From Porphyromonas catoniae ATCC 51270 (lineage in GTDB: Bacteria; Bacteroidota; Bacteroidia; Bacteroidales; Porphyromonadaceae), in the NCBI RefSeq assembly GCF_000565015.1, contig NZ_JDFF01000025.1:104638-168637 (forward strand): a stretch of 64,000 nucleotides of DNA, in the 5' to 3' direction. The notes beneath the pieces were generated by a model. The model made no database searches and had not been told where the DNA came from. It saw only the letters and a list, made by a program, of their open reading frames with translations. This document shows, piece by piece, positions 45,826 through 54,334 of this stretch. Within the stretch, counting starts at the first letter, position 1. Each line of letters starts with the position of its first letter. The position numbers were made by a program, and so were the translations under genes.

Positions 45826-46450
45826 ATATACCCCTACCTTAACAACAAGAAGAAAATTAGCTAGAAAACGCTCCTATCTTACTTCTATCCTCCCGTTATC
45901 CACCGCACATAATATTAAGGTAAAGAATGGAAATAAATTATTTTCTGTCTATACTTTGTTGTTGTTATAGCGGTGGGTAAAGTGGGTAAGTTAGTTAGAT
46001 GAAGGAGGGAGAAAAAAGCTATGCACCTACTTGTCCCTAAGGTTTAATTCAGGTTATGCACGGACTATACACCTCATTAAAGTATTGATTTGTAGGAGTC
46101 TCAAAATTATATTTATTCTTTGTCCACGCTTTGTACCCATCCTCATAGGTGGAAGAGAAGGGAGTGAAGTGAATAGACATGGGACAAGTTCTCAAATTAT
46201 CTACATGAGCTAGGAGGTTGGAGAATTTGCTCTTTGTGCTTTCTCTGCACCAGTCTAGTTATCCCTCACTTATCCAACGGCTATCCCCAGTTTACCCACA
46301 GGGGCATCAGATGTACCAAGATAGATATAGGTAATGTGTATGAAAGAAGTAAACATGGAGAGCTGGGTAAAGCCTTCATGCCATTTAAATATCAATAAAT
46401 TAACTTGTTCTTTATAAGCGATATATAAACTTACAAAAGGGAGGGGAAAC
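45826..46450. other. AT-rich convergent intergenic region without a gene
   Basis: I see no supported gene. The one open frame of 60 codons (46031-46213) starts with TTG and lacks codon sense. Confidence 0.35.
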
Positions 46451-46591
46451 GACTTATGGTAACTCGTCATGATGACTTACCATAACTCGTTGTGACGAGT
46501 TACCATAACTTTCTCTAGCGACTTACCACAACTCTTATTGGACGAGTTATAGTAACTCGTTGGGAGGAGATCTATGGTAACTCATCCGAAT
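46451..46591. repeat. Family A array 5: 6 dyad units
   Basis: Units start at 46451, 46474, 46497 and 46520 (23-bp steps), then 46544 and 46569 (24 and 25 bp). Centres alternate: TGG, CCA, CCA, CCA, TAG, TGG. The array lies between two convergent genes (carboxyltransferase and lpxB), so it is not in a promoter region. Confidence 0.9.
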
Positions 46592-46688
46592 ATGAATACA
46601 AAAGATTACATGAGACCCAATGAAAAGAATAAGTCTGTCTCAGACAAAGCTGAAACAGACCTTCTATACGGCTAAAAATGCTGGAGCT

Positions 46689-47813
46689 TTAGCGAATGAG
46701 GCTAAGAAGCCTAAGGGCAGCTCGGTCGGCTGCCTCCTCTTGACCCATCAGTTCATCTATCTGGGCGAAGGCATTGAGCTGATTGGTGCGCTCGGAGCTA
46801 TCTTCATCGAGTAGCTGAATGATGTGGGTGCGGAGCTTCTCATCATTCATTTGGTCACCGAGGAGCTCAGGTACAGCCTCTCGATCAAGAATGAGGTTTA
46901 CTAGCGAAAAGAAGCGTACGGAGAAAAAGTGCTTGAAGAGCCAACGAACAAGGCTACTCCCACCCATACGATAGCAGACAACCATCGGTGTGTGCCAGAG
47001 GGCTGTCTCTAGGGTAGCCGTGCCTGAGGTAACGAGAGCAAGTGAAGCACGGCGCATGAGTCCGTAGGTATCGCCGAAAGTAAGTGGTATCTCCTCATAA
47101 CCCGTACGATAGGGTGTATAGTCCTCATCAGTCAATCCAGGAGCTCCCGCGATGATGCTCTGCCAACCTTTGGTATGAAACTCCTTCGCTACACTGAGCA
47201 TGGTGGGGAGGTTATTTTTCAACTCAGCCTTGCGACTACCAGGGACGAGTACAATGAGCTTATCACGATGGACCTCCTCGGGGTGTGAGGCAAGATAACT
47301 GAGATGTGCGTCTGTACAAGGATTACCCACATAGGTAATGGGGAGCGAATGACTTCTGAAATAGGCCTCTTCAAAGGGCAGTATGCAGAGGCCATGATCT
47401 ACCCACCTGCGGAGTTTTTTGATGCGGCTACTTCGCCAAGCCCAGAGCTTCGGTAGAATGTAATAAATGACCTTGGTCTTGGGAAGATTTTTCTTAGTGA
47501 AGGGTAGGATAAAGCGTAGATTGAAATCGGCAAAGTCTACGGGGATGACAACATCAGGCTTGAAGGCAAGGATAGCCTCTTGTACCTGTTTGCCTATTCG
47601 GGTGATGGTACGGAGGTTTTTCACCACGTTCACAAAACCCATGAAAGCCACAGATGAGAAGTGTACTACGGGACGGACACCAGAGGCTTCCTGCATCTTA
47701 TCGCCACCCATGAACGCAAACGAAGCCTCTGCATCCCGAGCCTTCAGCGCACGGATGAGTGCGGAGGCATGCAGGTCTGCCGAGGCTTCGCCTACGATGA
47801 GGAAGTAGCGCAT
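46689..47813 (-). CDS. lpxB: Lipid-A-disaccharide synthase
   Basis: LpxB joins UDP-diacylglucosamine and lipid X to make the lipid A disaccharide at the cytoplasmic face of the inner membrane. GT19 features include YFLIVGEASADLHAS at the start, FMGFVNVVKNL, IYYILPKLWAWRSSRIKKLRR, and the late LVTSGTATLETALWHTPMVVCYR donor-site motif. Length 374 is usual. It is the last gene of the unit glyS-FKBP-surE-lpxB, 9 bases after surE. Confidence 0.95.
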   Translation of the reverse strand: MRYFLIVGEASADLHASALIRALKARDAEASFAFMGGDKMQEASGVRPVVHFSSVAFMGFVNVVKNLRTITRIGKQVQEAILAFKPDVVIPVDFADFNLRFILPFTKKNLPKTKVIYYILPKLWAWRSSRIKKLRRWVDHGLCILPFEEAYFRSHSLPITYVGNPCTDAHLSYLASHPEEVHRDKLIVLVPGSRKAELKNNLPTMLSVAKEFHTKGWQSIIAGAPGLTDEDYTPYRTGYEEIPLTFGDTYGLMRRASLALVTSGTATLETALWHTPMVVCYRMGGSSLVRWLFKHFFSVRFFSLVNLILDREAVPELLGDQMNDEKLRTHIIQLLDEDSSERTNQLNAFAQIDELMGQEEAADRAALRLLSLIR

Positions 47814-47822
47814 GCGGAGAGA

Positions 47823-48581
47823 TTATTTGCCAGCTGTGGCAAGCGAACGTAGCTCACTGATGTAGCTATGGTTCGTCGTATCGAGCTGGAGAGGTGTGAG
47901 CGTTGCCCAGCCCTCACGTAGGTAGTGCCAGTCTCCTCTATCAGCTTCGTCTGTAGGGATCTGGTAGCCCGTCATCCAATGGATCTCCTTACCTCTACCG
48001 TCCTGACTGTTTACAAACTCTTCGACGAAGCGTCCAACGGTCATAGGACAGATCTTCAGTCCCTTGGGCTTATCCTTAGGGACGTTTAGCGAGAGCATGG
48101 TCTGATGAGGTAGCTTCGTCTGCTGCATTAGCTCTACGACCTTCTTTGTATAGTCTATGGAGTCGGTGAAGTCGGGATGCCATGCCGTATCATCGAGTGA
48201 TACCGCAAGTGACGGGATGCCGTAGATGCAACCCTCACGGGCAGCACCTAGTGTGCCAGAGTAGCTCACACAGATACCCTCGTTGCTCCCGTGATTGATA
48301 CCTGAGAGTACGAGGTCTGGGCGAGTATCGGCAAAGATTGTATTGAGTGCGAGCTTCACACAATCGACAGGCGTACCTTCGCAACTATATACCTCGAGAG
48401 AGCCTGTTGTATGACGATGCTTGAGTCGAAGGGGTTGGGTTGTGGTGATTGCTCCTGAGAAACCAGAGCGGGGTCCATCGGGGGCGACAATGGTCACATC
48501 ACCATAGGGGAGCATCGCCTCTGCGAGCTCTTGAATCCCTGCGGCACGGAAGCCATCATCGTTCGAGATGAGTATATGCAT
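47823..48581 (-). CDS. surE: 5'/3'-nucleotidase SurE
   Basis: SurE removes phosphate from nucleoside monophosphates and belongs to stationary-phase survival functions. It starts with the metal-binding ILISNDDGF motif, has APDGPRSGFSGAIT and the VLSGINHGSNEG segment with metal-binding Asn, and YSGTLGAAREGC. Length 252 is usual. It overlaps none of its neighbours and lies 9 bases before lpxB and 19 bases after the FKBP gene; in Bacteroidota surE next to lpxB is a common arrangement. Confidence 0.95.
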   Translation of the reverse strand: MHILISNDDGFRAAGIQELAEAMLPYGDVTIVAPDGPRSGFSGAITTTQPLRLKHRHTTGSLEVYSCEGTPVDCVKLALNTIFADTRPDLVLSGINHGSNEGICVSYSGTLGAAREGCIYGIPSLAVSLDDTAWHPDFTDSIDYTKKVVELMQQTKLPHQTMLSLNVPKDKPKGLKICPMTVGRFVEEFVNSQDGRGKEIHWMTGYQIPTDEADRGDWHYLREGWATLTPLQLDTTNHSYISELRSLATAGK

Positions 48582-48600
48582 ATAGGATTATTAGAGTGAA

Positions 48601-49125
48601 TTACTTGATGATTTCTACGAGCTTGACCTTGAAGAATAGGCTAGAGTATGAGGGAATACTACTAATACTCGCAGCACCATAGCCTAGATACCAAGGGATG
48701 ACAACCTCTACATCATCACCTACGACCATGTTCTGCAGAGCGATGGCCATACCTATAATGTCACCACTAACCTTTGATGGATCAATGACTGTCTTGCTAG
48801 CGTTGGAGTCGAAGTACTCTGCCACATTTCCATCCTTTACCCAATCGGTAGTCAGATAACCGGTGTACTGTCGACGTACGTTATCTGTTGCGATGGGTTT
48901 CACAGTACCGGTACCACGGGTGACATACTTCATATATATGTAGTTATCACCATAGATACCAGGGATCGAGACACGTGAATAGCCAGACTTTCCCTGGAAG
49001 CTACGGAAAGCCTTTTCGTTATCCTCCCGTCGTTGCTGCTGCGTATCTATTGTATCGTTGCAACTAGAGAGTGCGAAGAGGGATGCAAGCCCTAGGATAA
49101 ATGTATGAGCAAGTTTGCGAAGCAT
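48601..49125 (-). CDS. FKBP-type peptidyl-prolyl isomerase lipoprotein
   Basis: The lipoprotein signal (LRKLAHTFILGLASLFALSSC) is followed by a charged stretch and an FKBP-like fold (about 70-174): VRRQYTGYLTTDWVKDG, EYFDSN, ALQNMVVGDDVEVVIPWYLGYGA and IPSYSSLFFKVKLVEI match the isomerase strands. It lacks some active-site aromatics of human FKBP12, so catalytic activity is uncertain. The lipoprotein would lie in the periplasm or outer membrane and help protein folding. It is co-transcribed with glyS upstream (15 bases) and surE downstream. Confidence 0.82.
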   Translation of the reverse strand: MLRKLAHTFILGLASLFALSSCNDTIDTQQQRREDNEKAFRSFQGKSGYSRVSIPGIYGDNYIYMKYVTRGTGTVKPIATDNVRRQYTGYLTTDWVKDGNVAEYFDSNASKTVIDPSKVSGDIIGMAIALQNMVVGDDVEVVIPWYLGYGAASISSIPSYSSLFFKVKLVEIIK

Positions 49126-49140
49126 AGAGGTGGGGTGTAT

Positions 49141-50682
49141 TTATATTTGACGCAGTAGGCTCTTGAGTGATGTTGCTTCGTTGAGCTTAGAGAAAAGATC
49201 GGAGATGGCCACACGCTCCTGTTGCATAGTATCCCTATGTCGTAGCGTAACGGTATTGTCCTCCATCGTCTGATGGTCTATAGTCACGCAGTAGGGTGTA
49301 CCGATAGCGTCCTGACGGCGATAGCGTTTCCCGATGGAGTCCTTCTCATCGAGTTGGCAATTGAAGTCGAACTTAAGCGTATCGTAGATCTCTCGTGCCC
49401 TGTCATCTAGACCATCCTTACGGACGAGTGGGAGGATAGCCAACTTGACGGGTGCAAGTGCTGCAGGTAGGTGCAGTACGGCACGCTTCTCTCCGCCCTC
49501 GAGTTCCTCCTCTTCGAAGCAACCACATATAAGGCTAAGGAACATACGATCTACGCCAATTGATGTCTCAATTACATAGGGGACATAACTCTCTCCTAGC
49601 TCAGGGTCGAAGTACTGCATACGCTTACCGCTGAACTCTTCGTGACGCTTCAGGTCAAAGTCCGTACGGCTATGGATACCTTCGACTTCCTTGAAGCCAA
49701 AGGGCATTTCAAACTCAATGTCCGTAGCAGCGTTGGCATAGTGAGCGAGCTTCTCGTGGTCATGGAAGCGGTACTTCTTATCGCCAAGACCAAGAGCCTT
49801 ATGCCAGCGCAGACGAAGATCCTTCCAGAAATCAAACCATTTAAGTTCCTCGCCAGGACGAACGAAGAACTGCATCTCCATCTGCTCAAACTCCCTCATA
49901 CGGAAGATGAACTGGCGTGCGACAATCTCGTTGCGGAATGCCTTACCGATTTGTGCGATCCCAAAGGGAATCTTCATACGTCCTGTCTTCTGTACGTTCA
50001 GGAAGTTTACGAAAATCCCCTGTGCCGTCTCTGGGCGTAGATAGACCTTCATTGCGCCGTCTGCGGTGGAGCCCATCTCGGTGGCAAACATCAGGTTGAA
50101 CTGGCGTACCTCTGTCCAATTCCTCGTACCACTGATAGGACAAACGATTTCACAATCTAGGATAATCTGACGAAGCCCCTCTAGATCGGTTGCATTCATC
50201 ACCTCGCTGAAGTGTGTGTGGATCTCGTCCCACTTCTTCTGGTACTCGAGCACACGAGCGTTGGTAGCACGGAATTGCTCTTCGTCGAAGCTCTCACCGA
50301 AGCGTTTAGCAGCCTTAGCAATCTCCTTATTGATCTTCTCCTCAATCTTAGCTAGGTGGTCTTCGATGAGTACATCGGCACGATAACGCTTCTTAGAATC
50401 CTTGTTGTCGATGAGAGGGTCATTGAAGGCGTCGACATGGCCTGATGCCTTCCATATCTTGGGGTGCATGAAGATCGCCGAGTCGATCCCCACGACATTG
50501 GGAGCAAGGAGTGTCATGGCCTCCCACCAGTAGCGTTTGATATTATTTTTTAGTTCGCTCCCTAGCTGTCCGTAGTCATATACAGCACCGAGGCCATCAT
50601 AGATCTCAGAGGAGGGGAAGACGAAACCATATTCTTTACAGTGGGCGATTACCTTTTTGAAAAGGTCTTCTTGCTGTGCCAT
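49141..50682 (-). CDS. glyS: Glycyl-tRNA synthetase, dimeric type
   Basis: A class II synthetase of the eukaryote/Gram-positive alpha2 type, which charges tRNA-Gly. GFVFPSSEIYDGLGAVYDYG, HPKIWKASGHVDAFNDPL (motif 1 region), RPETAQGIFVNF, GKAFRNEI and FRMREFEQMEMQFF (motif 2), VIETSIGVDRMFLSL (motif 3 region), and a C-terminal anticodon-binding domain starting LAPVKLAILPLV are all present. At 513 residues it has the Bacteroidota length. It heads the glyS-FKBP-surE-lpxB unit; TAACTTTG lies about 80 bases upstream. Confidence 0.95.
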   Translation of the reverse strand: MAQQEDLFKKVIAHCKEYGFVFPSSEIYDGLGAVYDYGQLGSELKNNIKRYWWEAMTLLAPNVVGIDSAIFMHPKIWKASGHVDAFNDPLIDNKDSKKRYRADVLIEDHLAKIEEKINKEIAKAAKRFGESFDEEQFRATNARVLEYQKKWDEIHTHFSEVMNATDLEGLRQIILDCEIVCPISGTRNWTEVRQFNLMFATEMGSTADGAMKVYLRPETAQGIFVNFLNVQKTGRMKIPFGIAQIGKAFRNEIVARQFIFRMREFEQMEMQFFVRPGEELKWFDFWKDLRLRWHKALGLGDKKYRFHDHEKLAHYANAATDIEFEMPFGFKEVEGIHSRTDFDLKRHEEFSGKRMQYFDPELGESYVPYVIETSIGVDRMFLSLICGCFEEEELEGGEKRAVLHLPAALAPVKLAILPLVRKDGLDDRAREIYDTLKFDFNCQLDEKDSIGKRYRRQDAIGTPYCVTIDHQTMEDNTVTLRHRDTMQQERVAISDLFSKLNEATSLKSLLRQI

Positions 50683-50759
50683 TATTGCCAGTTATCCTTA
50701 ATACTAATTATAAAACGTCACGTTGTCGGTCTTGTGATAGTTGCCTAGTCACAAACGAC

Positions 50760-50767
50760 AAAGTTAC
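50760..50767 (-). promoter_or_regulatory. Promoter -7 element (TAACTTTG) of glyS operon
   Basis: CAAAGTTA on the + strand is a TAnnTTTG match on the minus strand, 78 bases before ATG 50682. Confidence 0.5.
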
Positions 50768-50940
50768 ACAATATCAGCTACTCATCAGCTAAACACGGGT
50801 CGTAGAGGCTAGGGTGATGTCCACTCCACAATGCGGTTTTGGTCTCCATGATGTGTGATGTGATGTTGATATGGTGCATCAAAAGTCCTCATTGGAGGGC
50901 AATAGGAGGCCATGTAAAAGGGGTGTTAAGGGATTTAGGA

Positions 50941-51074
50941 GAGTTACTATAAGTCGTGCCTTAACGAGTTACCATAACTCGCTCGGACGAATTACCATAA
51001 CTTTTTGCAACGAGTTACCATAAGTCTTTTTAGCGAGTTACCATAACTCGTCACGACGAGTTATGGTAACTCGC
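50941..51074. repeat. Family A array 6: 6 dyad units
   Basis: Units start at 50941, then 50966 (25 bp on), 50989, 51012, 51035 and 51058 (23-bp steps). The first is decayed (centre CTA); four have CCA and the last TGG. It lies in the divergent gap between glyS and the LRR lipoprotein gene. The rest of the gap (51075-51314) holds no gene. Confidence 0.9.
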
Positions 51075-51314
51075 TGAGGTCTTTCTTGGTGTGTTTATAA
51101 TGGGTTGTTTATTAGTAGGTTACGAACGTGGGTTGTAAGCCATCTGAAAACCCTCCCCTTTTCATCAAATTAGCATTTATTAATGCAGCTTTTTATGTGT
51201 ATGGGAGGATTTAAGACCCCGGGGGCGCAGTGCTGCAGTAATGGATGAGAGAAAATATAAGGATGGGAAATGAAGAAATGCGGTCTGGTGCATAAGCGAA
51301 TCCATGAGAAGTTG

Positions 51315-51322
51315 TACATTTG
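51315..51322 (+). promoter_or_regulatory. Promoter -7 element (TACATTTG) of LRR lipoprotein gene
   Basis: TACATTTG matches the -7 consensus and lies 68 bases before ATG 51391, predicting a 60-nt leader. No clear -33 element is seen. Confidence 0.5.
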
Positions 51323-51390
51323 CATCGTAAACCCCAATGGGGTCAACGCCTGTATAGTTCAATAACTTAATTATAAAGAAGAATCTTCAA

Positions 51391-52764
51391 ATGAAGAAAA
51401 CACTCCTCTCTGCCTTGGCTCTTATTGCCCTTGGTGGAGTATTCCAAAGCTGTAACAAGGAGGCAAGTGAGCCCACAGCTACACAGACCTCCCAGTCCAA
51501 GACATCAGCTGGGGCTCGTAACGCAGCCCAAGAAGAGGAACCCGCTATCTCGGGGTCGCTTCGTAGCGATAGTCTTGCCCTCGTTGACCTATATCAAGCC
51601 ACGAAGGGTGATAACTGGCATCATACGAACTTCTGGCTCTCGGAGGAGCCACTATCCAAATGGTATGGTGTGCATGTAGATCAAGTCGGGGGTCAGCCTC
51701 GTGTCGTAGGGCTCTACCTTGGTGCGAATCAGCTCAAGGGTACGTTGCCCGCCTCAATCGGTCAGCTCACGGCTCTTCGTCGTCTACACCTACAGTACAA
51801 TAGGGACCTTACTGGTAGCTTGCCTGAGTCCCTCTTTAACCTAGAGCGACTTGTCTCTCTGCGTCTTCGCTTCACCAGCCTTACAGGTGAGCTCCCTGCC
51901 GCCATCGGTAAGCTCACGAAGATCGATACCCTAGACCTGAGCAACAGTCAGTATGACCTCTCGATGTGGTGGGATGGTGACCCCAAGACAGCTAAGGAGC
52001 ATCGTCCAAACCTCAAGACACTATCAGGCTCTCTGCCCAAGGAGATAGGTAATCTCAAGAAGGCACATTACATTGACCTTTCTTTCCAGGGTTTCTCTGG
52101 AGAGCTTCCTAAGGAGCTAGGCAATCTTACGGAGCTTAAGTATCTGGCTCTCTATGGCTGTCAGTTCGAGGGTACACTCCCCGAATCACTCGGTGGACTG
52201 AAGTCGCTCGTCTACTTCTCTGCTGGTAAGAATAAGTTCTCGGGAGCTATTCCTTCTTCTCTAGGTAGTCTGCCAGAGCTACGTAACCTGCTCCTTAGCT
52301 ACAATCAGCTATCGGGTGAGGTACCTGCATCGCTGGGTAACCTGAAGTCTCTTCAGATCCTTAACCTAGAGCACAACCAGCTCTCTGGGCGCATCCCCGC
52401 AGCTCTTACGGGGCTAACGTCGCTCTATCAGCTCTACCTCAATGGGAATAAGCTTACTGGGATCATCCCTGCTGACCTAGGTGGTGCGCAGCAGCCCAAC
52501 CTCATCTGGGTAGACCTTCGTGATAATGACCTCGAGGGACACCTCCCAGCACGTATCAAGCAGTTTGTGCCAGATGCGAAAGGAATGAAGCATATAGCGG
52601 AGCTCCCAGAGTTTGGCTATGTACTCTTCGCTGTCTCTGGTAATCGTCTCTCTGGTCTTGTACCACAAGAGTATCTCTCTTACCCCAAGACGCTCAAGCT
52701 CCTCCTTCCACAGCGTGGTGCGGGCTTTACCAACCTGAAGAACGACGGGTCTCTCGTCAAGTAA
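51391..52764 (+). CDS. Plant-type leucine-rich-repeat surface lipoprotein
   Basis: A lipoprotein signal (KKTLLSALALIALGGVFQSC) and a Ser/Thr/Glu-rich linker lead to an LRR N-cap (SLALVDLYQATKGDNWHHTNFW), common in plant-type LRR proteins of bacteria. About ten repeats of the pattern LxxLxLxxNxLSGxIPxxLGxL follow, the plant-specific type with GxIP. The protein ends without a sorting domain. Such proteins bind proteins or glycans at the cell surface; a role in adhesion is inference. It is the first of four consecutive lipoprotein genes on the plus strand and is separated from the next by a terminator. Confidence 0.85.
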   Translation: MKKTLLSALALIALGGVFQSCNKEASEPTATQTSQSKTSAGARNAAQEEEPAISGSLRSDSLALVDLYQATKGDNWHHTNFWLSEEPLSKWYGVHVDQVGGQPRVVGLYLGANQLKGTLPASIGQLTALRRLHLQYNRDLTGSLPESLFNLERLVSLRLRFTSLTGELPAAIGKLTKIDTLDLSNSQYDLSMWWDGDPKTAKEHRPNLKTLSGSLPKEIGNLKKAHYIDLSFQGFSGELPKELGNLTELKYLALYGCQFEGTLPESLGGLKSLVYFSAGKNKFSGAIPSSLGSLPELRNLLLSYNQLSGEVPASLGNLKSLQILNLEHNQLSGRIPAALTGLTSLYQLYLNGNKLTGIIPADLGGAQQPNLIWVDLRDNDLEGHLPARIKQFVPDAKGMKHIAELPEFGYVLFAVSGNRLSGLVPQEYLSYPKTLKLLLPQRGAGFTNLKNDGSLVK

Positions 52765-52773
52765 ATCACTTCC

Positions 52774-52814
52774 ATAGCTCTCCCTGGCCTAATATCTAGG
52801 TCAGGGAGGGCTAT
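52774..52814 (+). terminator. Terminator hairpin after LRR lipoprotein gene
   Basis: ATAGCtCTCCCTGgCCT (52774-52790) pairs with the near-complement at 52798-52814, with two mismatches. Confidence 0.7.
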
Positions 52815-52832
52815 ACCATACAAATCTTAATT

Positions 52833-54302
52833 ATGATCAAGTACAAGTCTTTTCTTGCGCTTGGGCTTGCCCTTGCGCTCGGCACCTTGTCGTCCTGTCG
52901 CAGTAAGGATGACCCCTCTCCAACACCAACTCCTCAGCCTCAGTCGGGCATTAAGATTACTAATGGTGTACTCACAGCTTATCCCGAGAAGGAAATCAAG
53001 GATGGCACAGTGAAGCTCACCGATGTGACAGAGGTCTCAGACAAGGTCTTTGAGAACTATAAGACACTCAAGACGGTAGTGGCTCCCAAACTTACTAAGA
53101 TAGGGGCTGCGGCCTTTAAGGGATCTGCGCTTGTCTCTCTTACCCTAGGCTCAACACTCCCTACGGTGGCAGATGATGCCTTCGTAGATACACCTGATGC
53201 CAAGGATCTCGTTGTGCCAGCGGACAAGGCTGATGCATACCGAGACTTTGCCATTAAGCATCACTTCAAGACCATTAATGGTAAGGCCGTGCCTACTATT
53301 CTCATAGAGGCGGGTATCCTTAAAGAGTATCCAGAGGCACTCCTTCCCGCTGATGGTAAGCTCACCCTAGCAGAGAATGTCAAGGGCATAGCGGCAAGTG
53401 TCTTCGAAGGGAAGACGCAGCTGAAGGAGCTACACGCCACACATGTAACGAATATAGAGGCAAAAGCCTTCAAGGGATGTACGAGCCTTGAGAAGGTGGA
53501 GCTTGGTGCAACTGTTCCCACAGTAGCAGATGATGCCTTCATGGACACACCTAACACAAAGGATCTTATTGTACCAGCGGACAAGGTTGGTGACTATCAA
53601 GTCTTCGCAAAGAAGCATGGCTTCAAGACCGTCAATGGAGAGGAGCTAGCTACCCTTCCCGATGGAGTTGTAGTTGAGGGCAACACCTTGGTGAAATGGC
53701 CAGCATCTGTGCCTCGTAAAGAGCAAGTCACCCTTCCTAGCTATATTACCAAGATTCGTTTCAATGCCTTCGGACGCGGTGCCCAGGTAATCAACCTCGT
53801 TGGTCCTAACGTCGAAGAGATTGGTGAAAAAGCTTTTGCTGATAACTCAAAGCTAAAGACGGCATCCTTCCCTAAGCTCAAGAAGATCGGAATCCGCGGT
53901 GTCTTTAACTGTGCAGGTCTAAAGACATTCGATGCACCCCTACTTGAGGAAATCGGAGTAGGTGCTTTCTATAAGTCCTCAGCTCTTACAACGATTAACT
54001 TCCCTCTCTTGAAGGTCATTCCTCAGGATGCTTTTAGGGCTGGATATAACGGACAGCTAGAGACAATCGTCCTACCTAAGGCAGAGAGCTTCGGTGCAAG
54101 TGCTTTTAATGCTCAGGTAAGCATTAAGACGATTGAGCTTGGAGCTACTCCACCATCAGGGGCGCTCCCCTCTACATTTGAGGATGCAGCCCTCAAGGGA
54201 AAGAACCCCGCACCTAAGGTCATTGTCCCCGCTAGTGCAGTGAGCACATACCTCGGAACCGGTACTAAGTGGCTAGGCATCTTCGAGGTGCAGGGCAAGT
54301 AA
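52833..54302 (+). CDS. BspA-like LRR surface lipoprotein, paralogue 1
   Basis: The signal peptide ends LGTLSSC, followed by RSKDDPSPTPTPQPQSG, an acidic then Pro-rich linker as in surface-exported Bacteroidota lipoproteins. The body consists of BspA/LRR_5-type repeats such as LTKIGAAAFKGSALVSLTL and VEEIGEKAFADNSKLKTASF. The first ~105 residues of the body (YPEKEIKDG...FKTING) are repeated once (YPEALLPADG...FKTVNG), with the same order: IxxxVF, AFKG, TVADDAFxDTP, VPADK. BspA-like proteins bind host matrix proteins in oral bacteria; the ligand here is unknown. The next gene, 32 bases downstream, is a close paralogue. Confidence 0.85.
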   Translation: MIKYKSFLALGLALALGTLSSCRSKDDPSPTPTPQPQSGIKITNGVLTAYPEKEIKDGTVKLTDVTEVSDKVFENYKTLKTVVAPKLTKIGAAAFKGSALVSLTLGSTLPTVADDAFVDTPDAKDLVVPADKADAYRDFAIKHHFKTINGKAVPTILIEAGILKEYPEALLPADGKLTLAENVKGIAASVFEGKTQLKELHATHVTNIEAKAFKGCTSLEKVELGATVPTVADDAFMDTPNTKDLIVPADKVGDYQVFAKKHGFKTVNGEELATLPDGVVVEGNTLVKWPASVPRKEQVTLPSYITKIRFNAFGRGAQVINLVGPNVEEIGEKAFADNSKLKTASFPKLKKIGIRGVFNCAGLKTFDAPLLEEIGVGAFYKSSALTTINFPLLKVIPQDAFRAGYNGQLETIVLPKAESFGASAFNAQVSIKTIELGATPPSGALPSTFEDAALKGKNPAPKVIVPASAVSTYLGTGTKWLGIFEVQGK

Positions 54303-54334
54303 GACCTAGTATAATCCCGTTGAAACAAGCATTT

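Noticed and set aside
46031..46213. 60-codon plus-strand frame in the convergent gap
   Set aside because: TTG start, no recognisable domain, and no promoter.
50941..51074. CRISPR array
   Set aside because: Family A units repeat regularly, but the variable part is only about 7 bases, the repeat itself varies, arrays are short and scattered over seven places, and no cas genes are present.
54269..54334. N-terminal extension of the second BspA-like protein
   Set aside because: The extension overlaps the upstream gene and would place 22 charged residues before the lipoprotein signal peptide.
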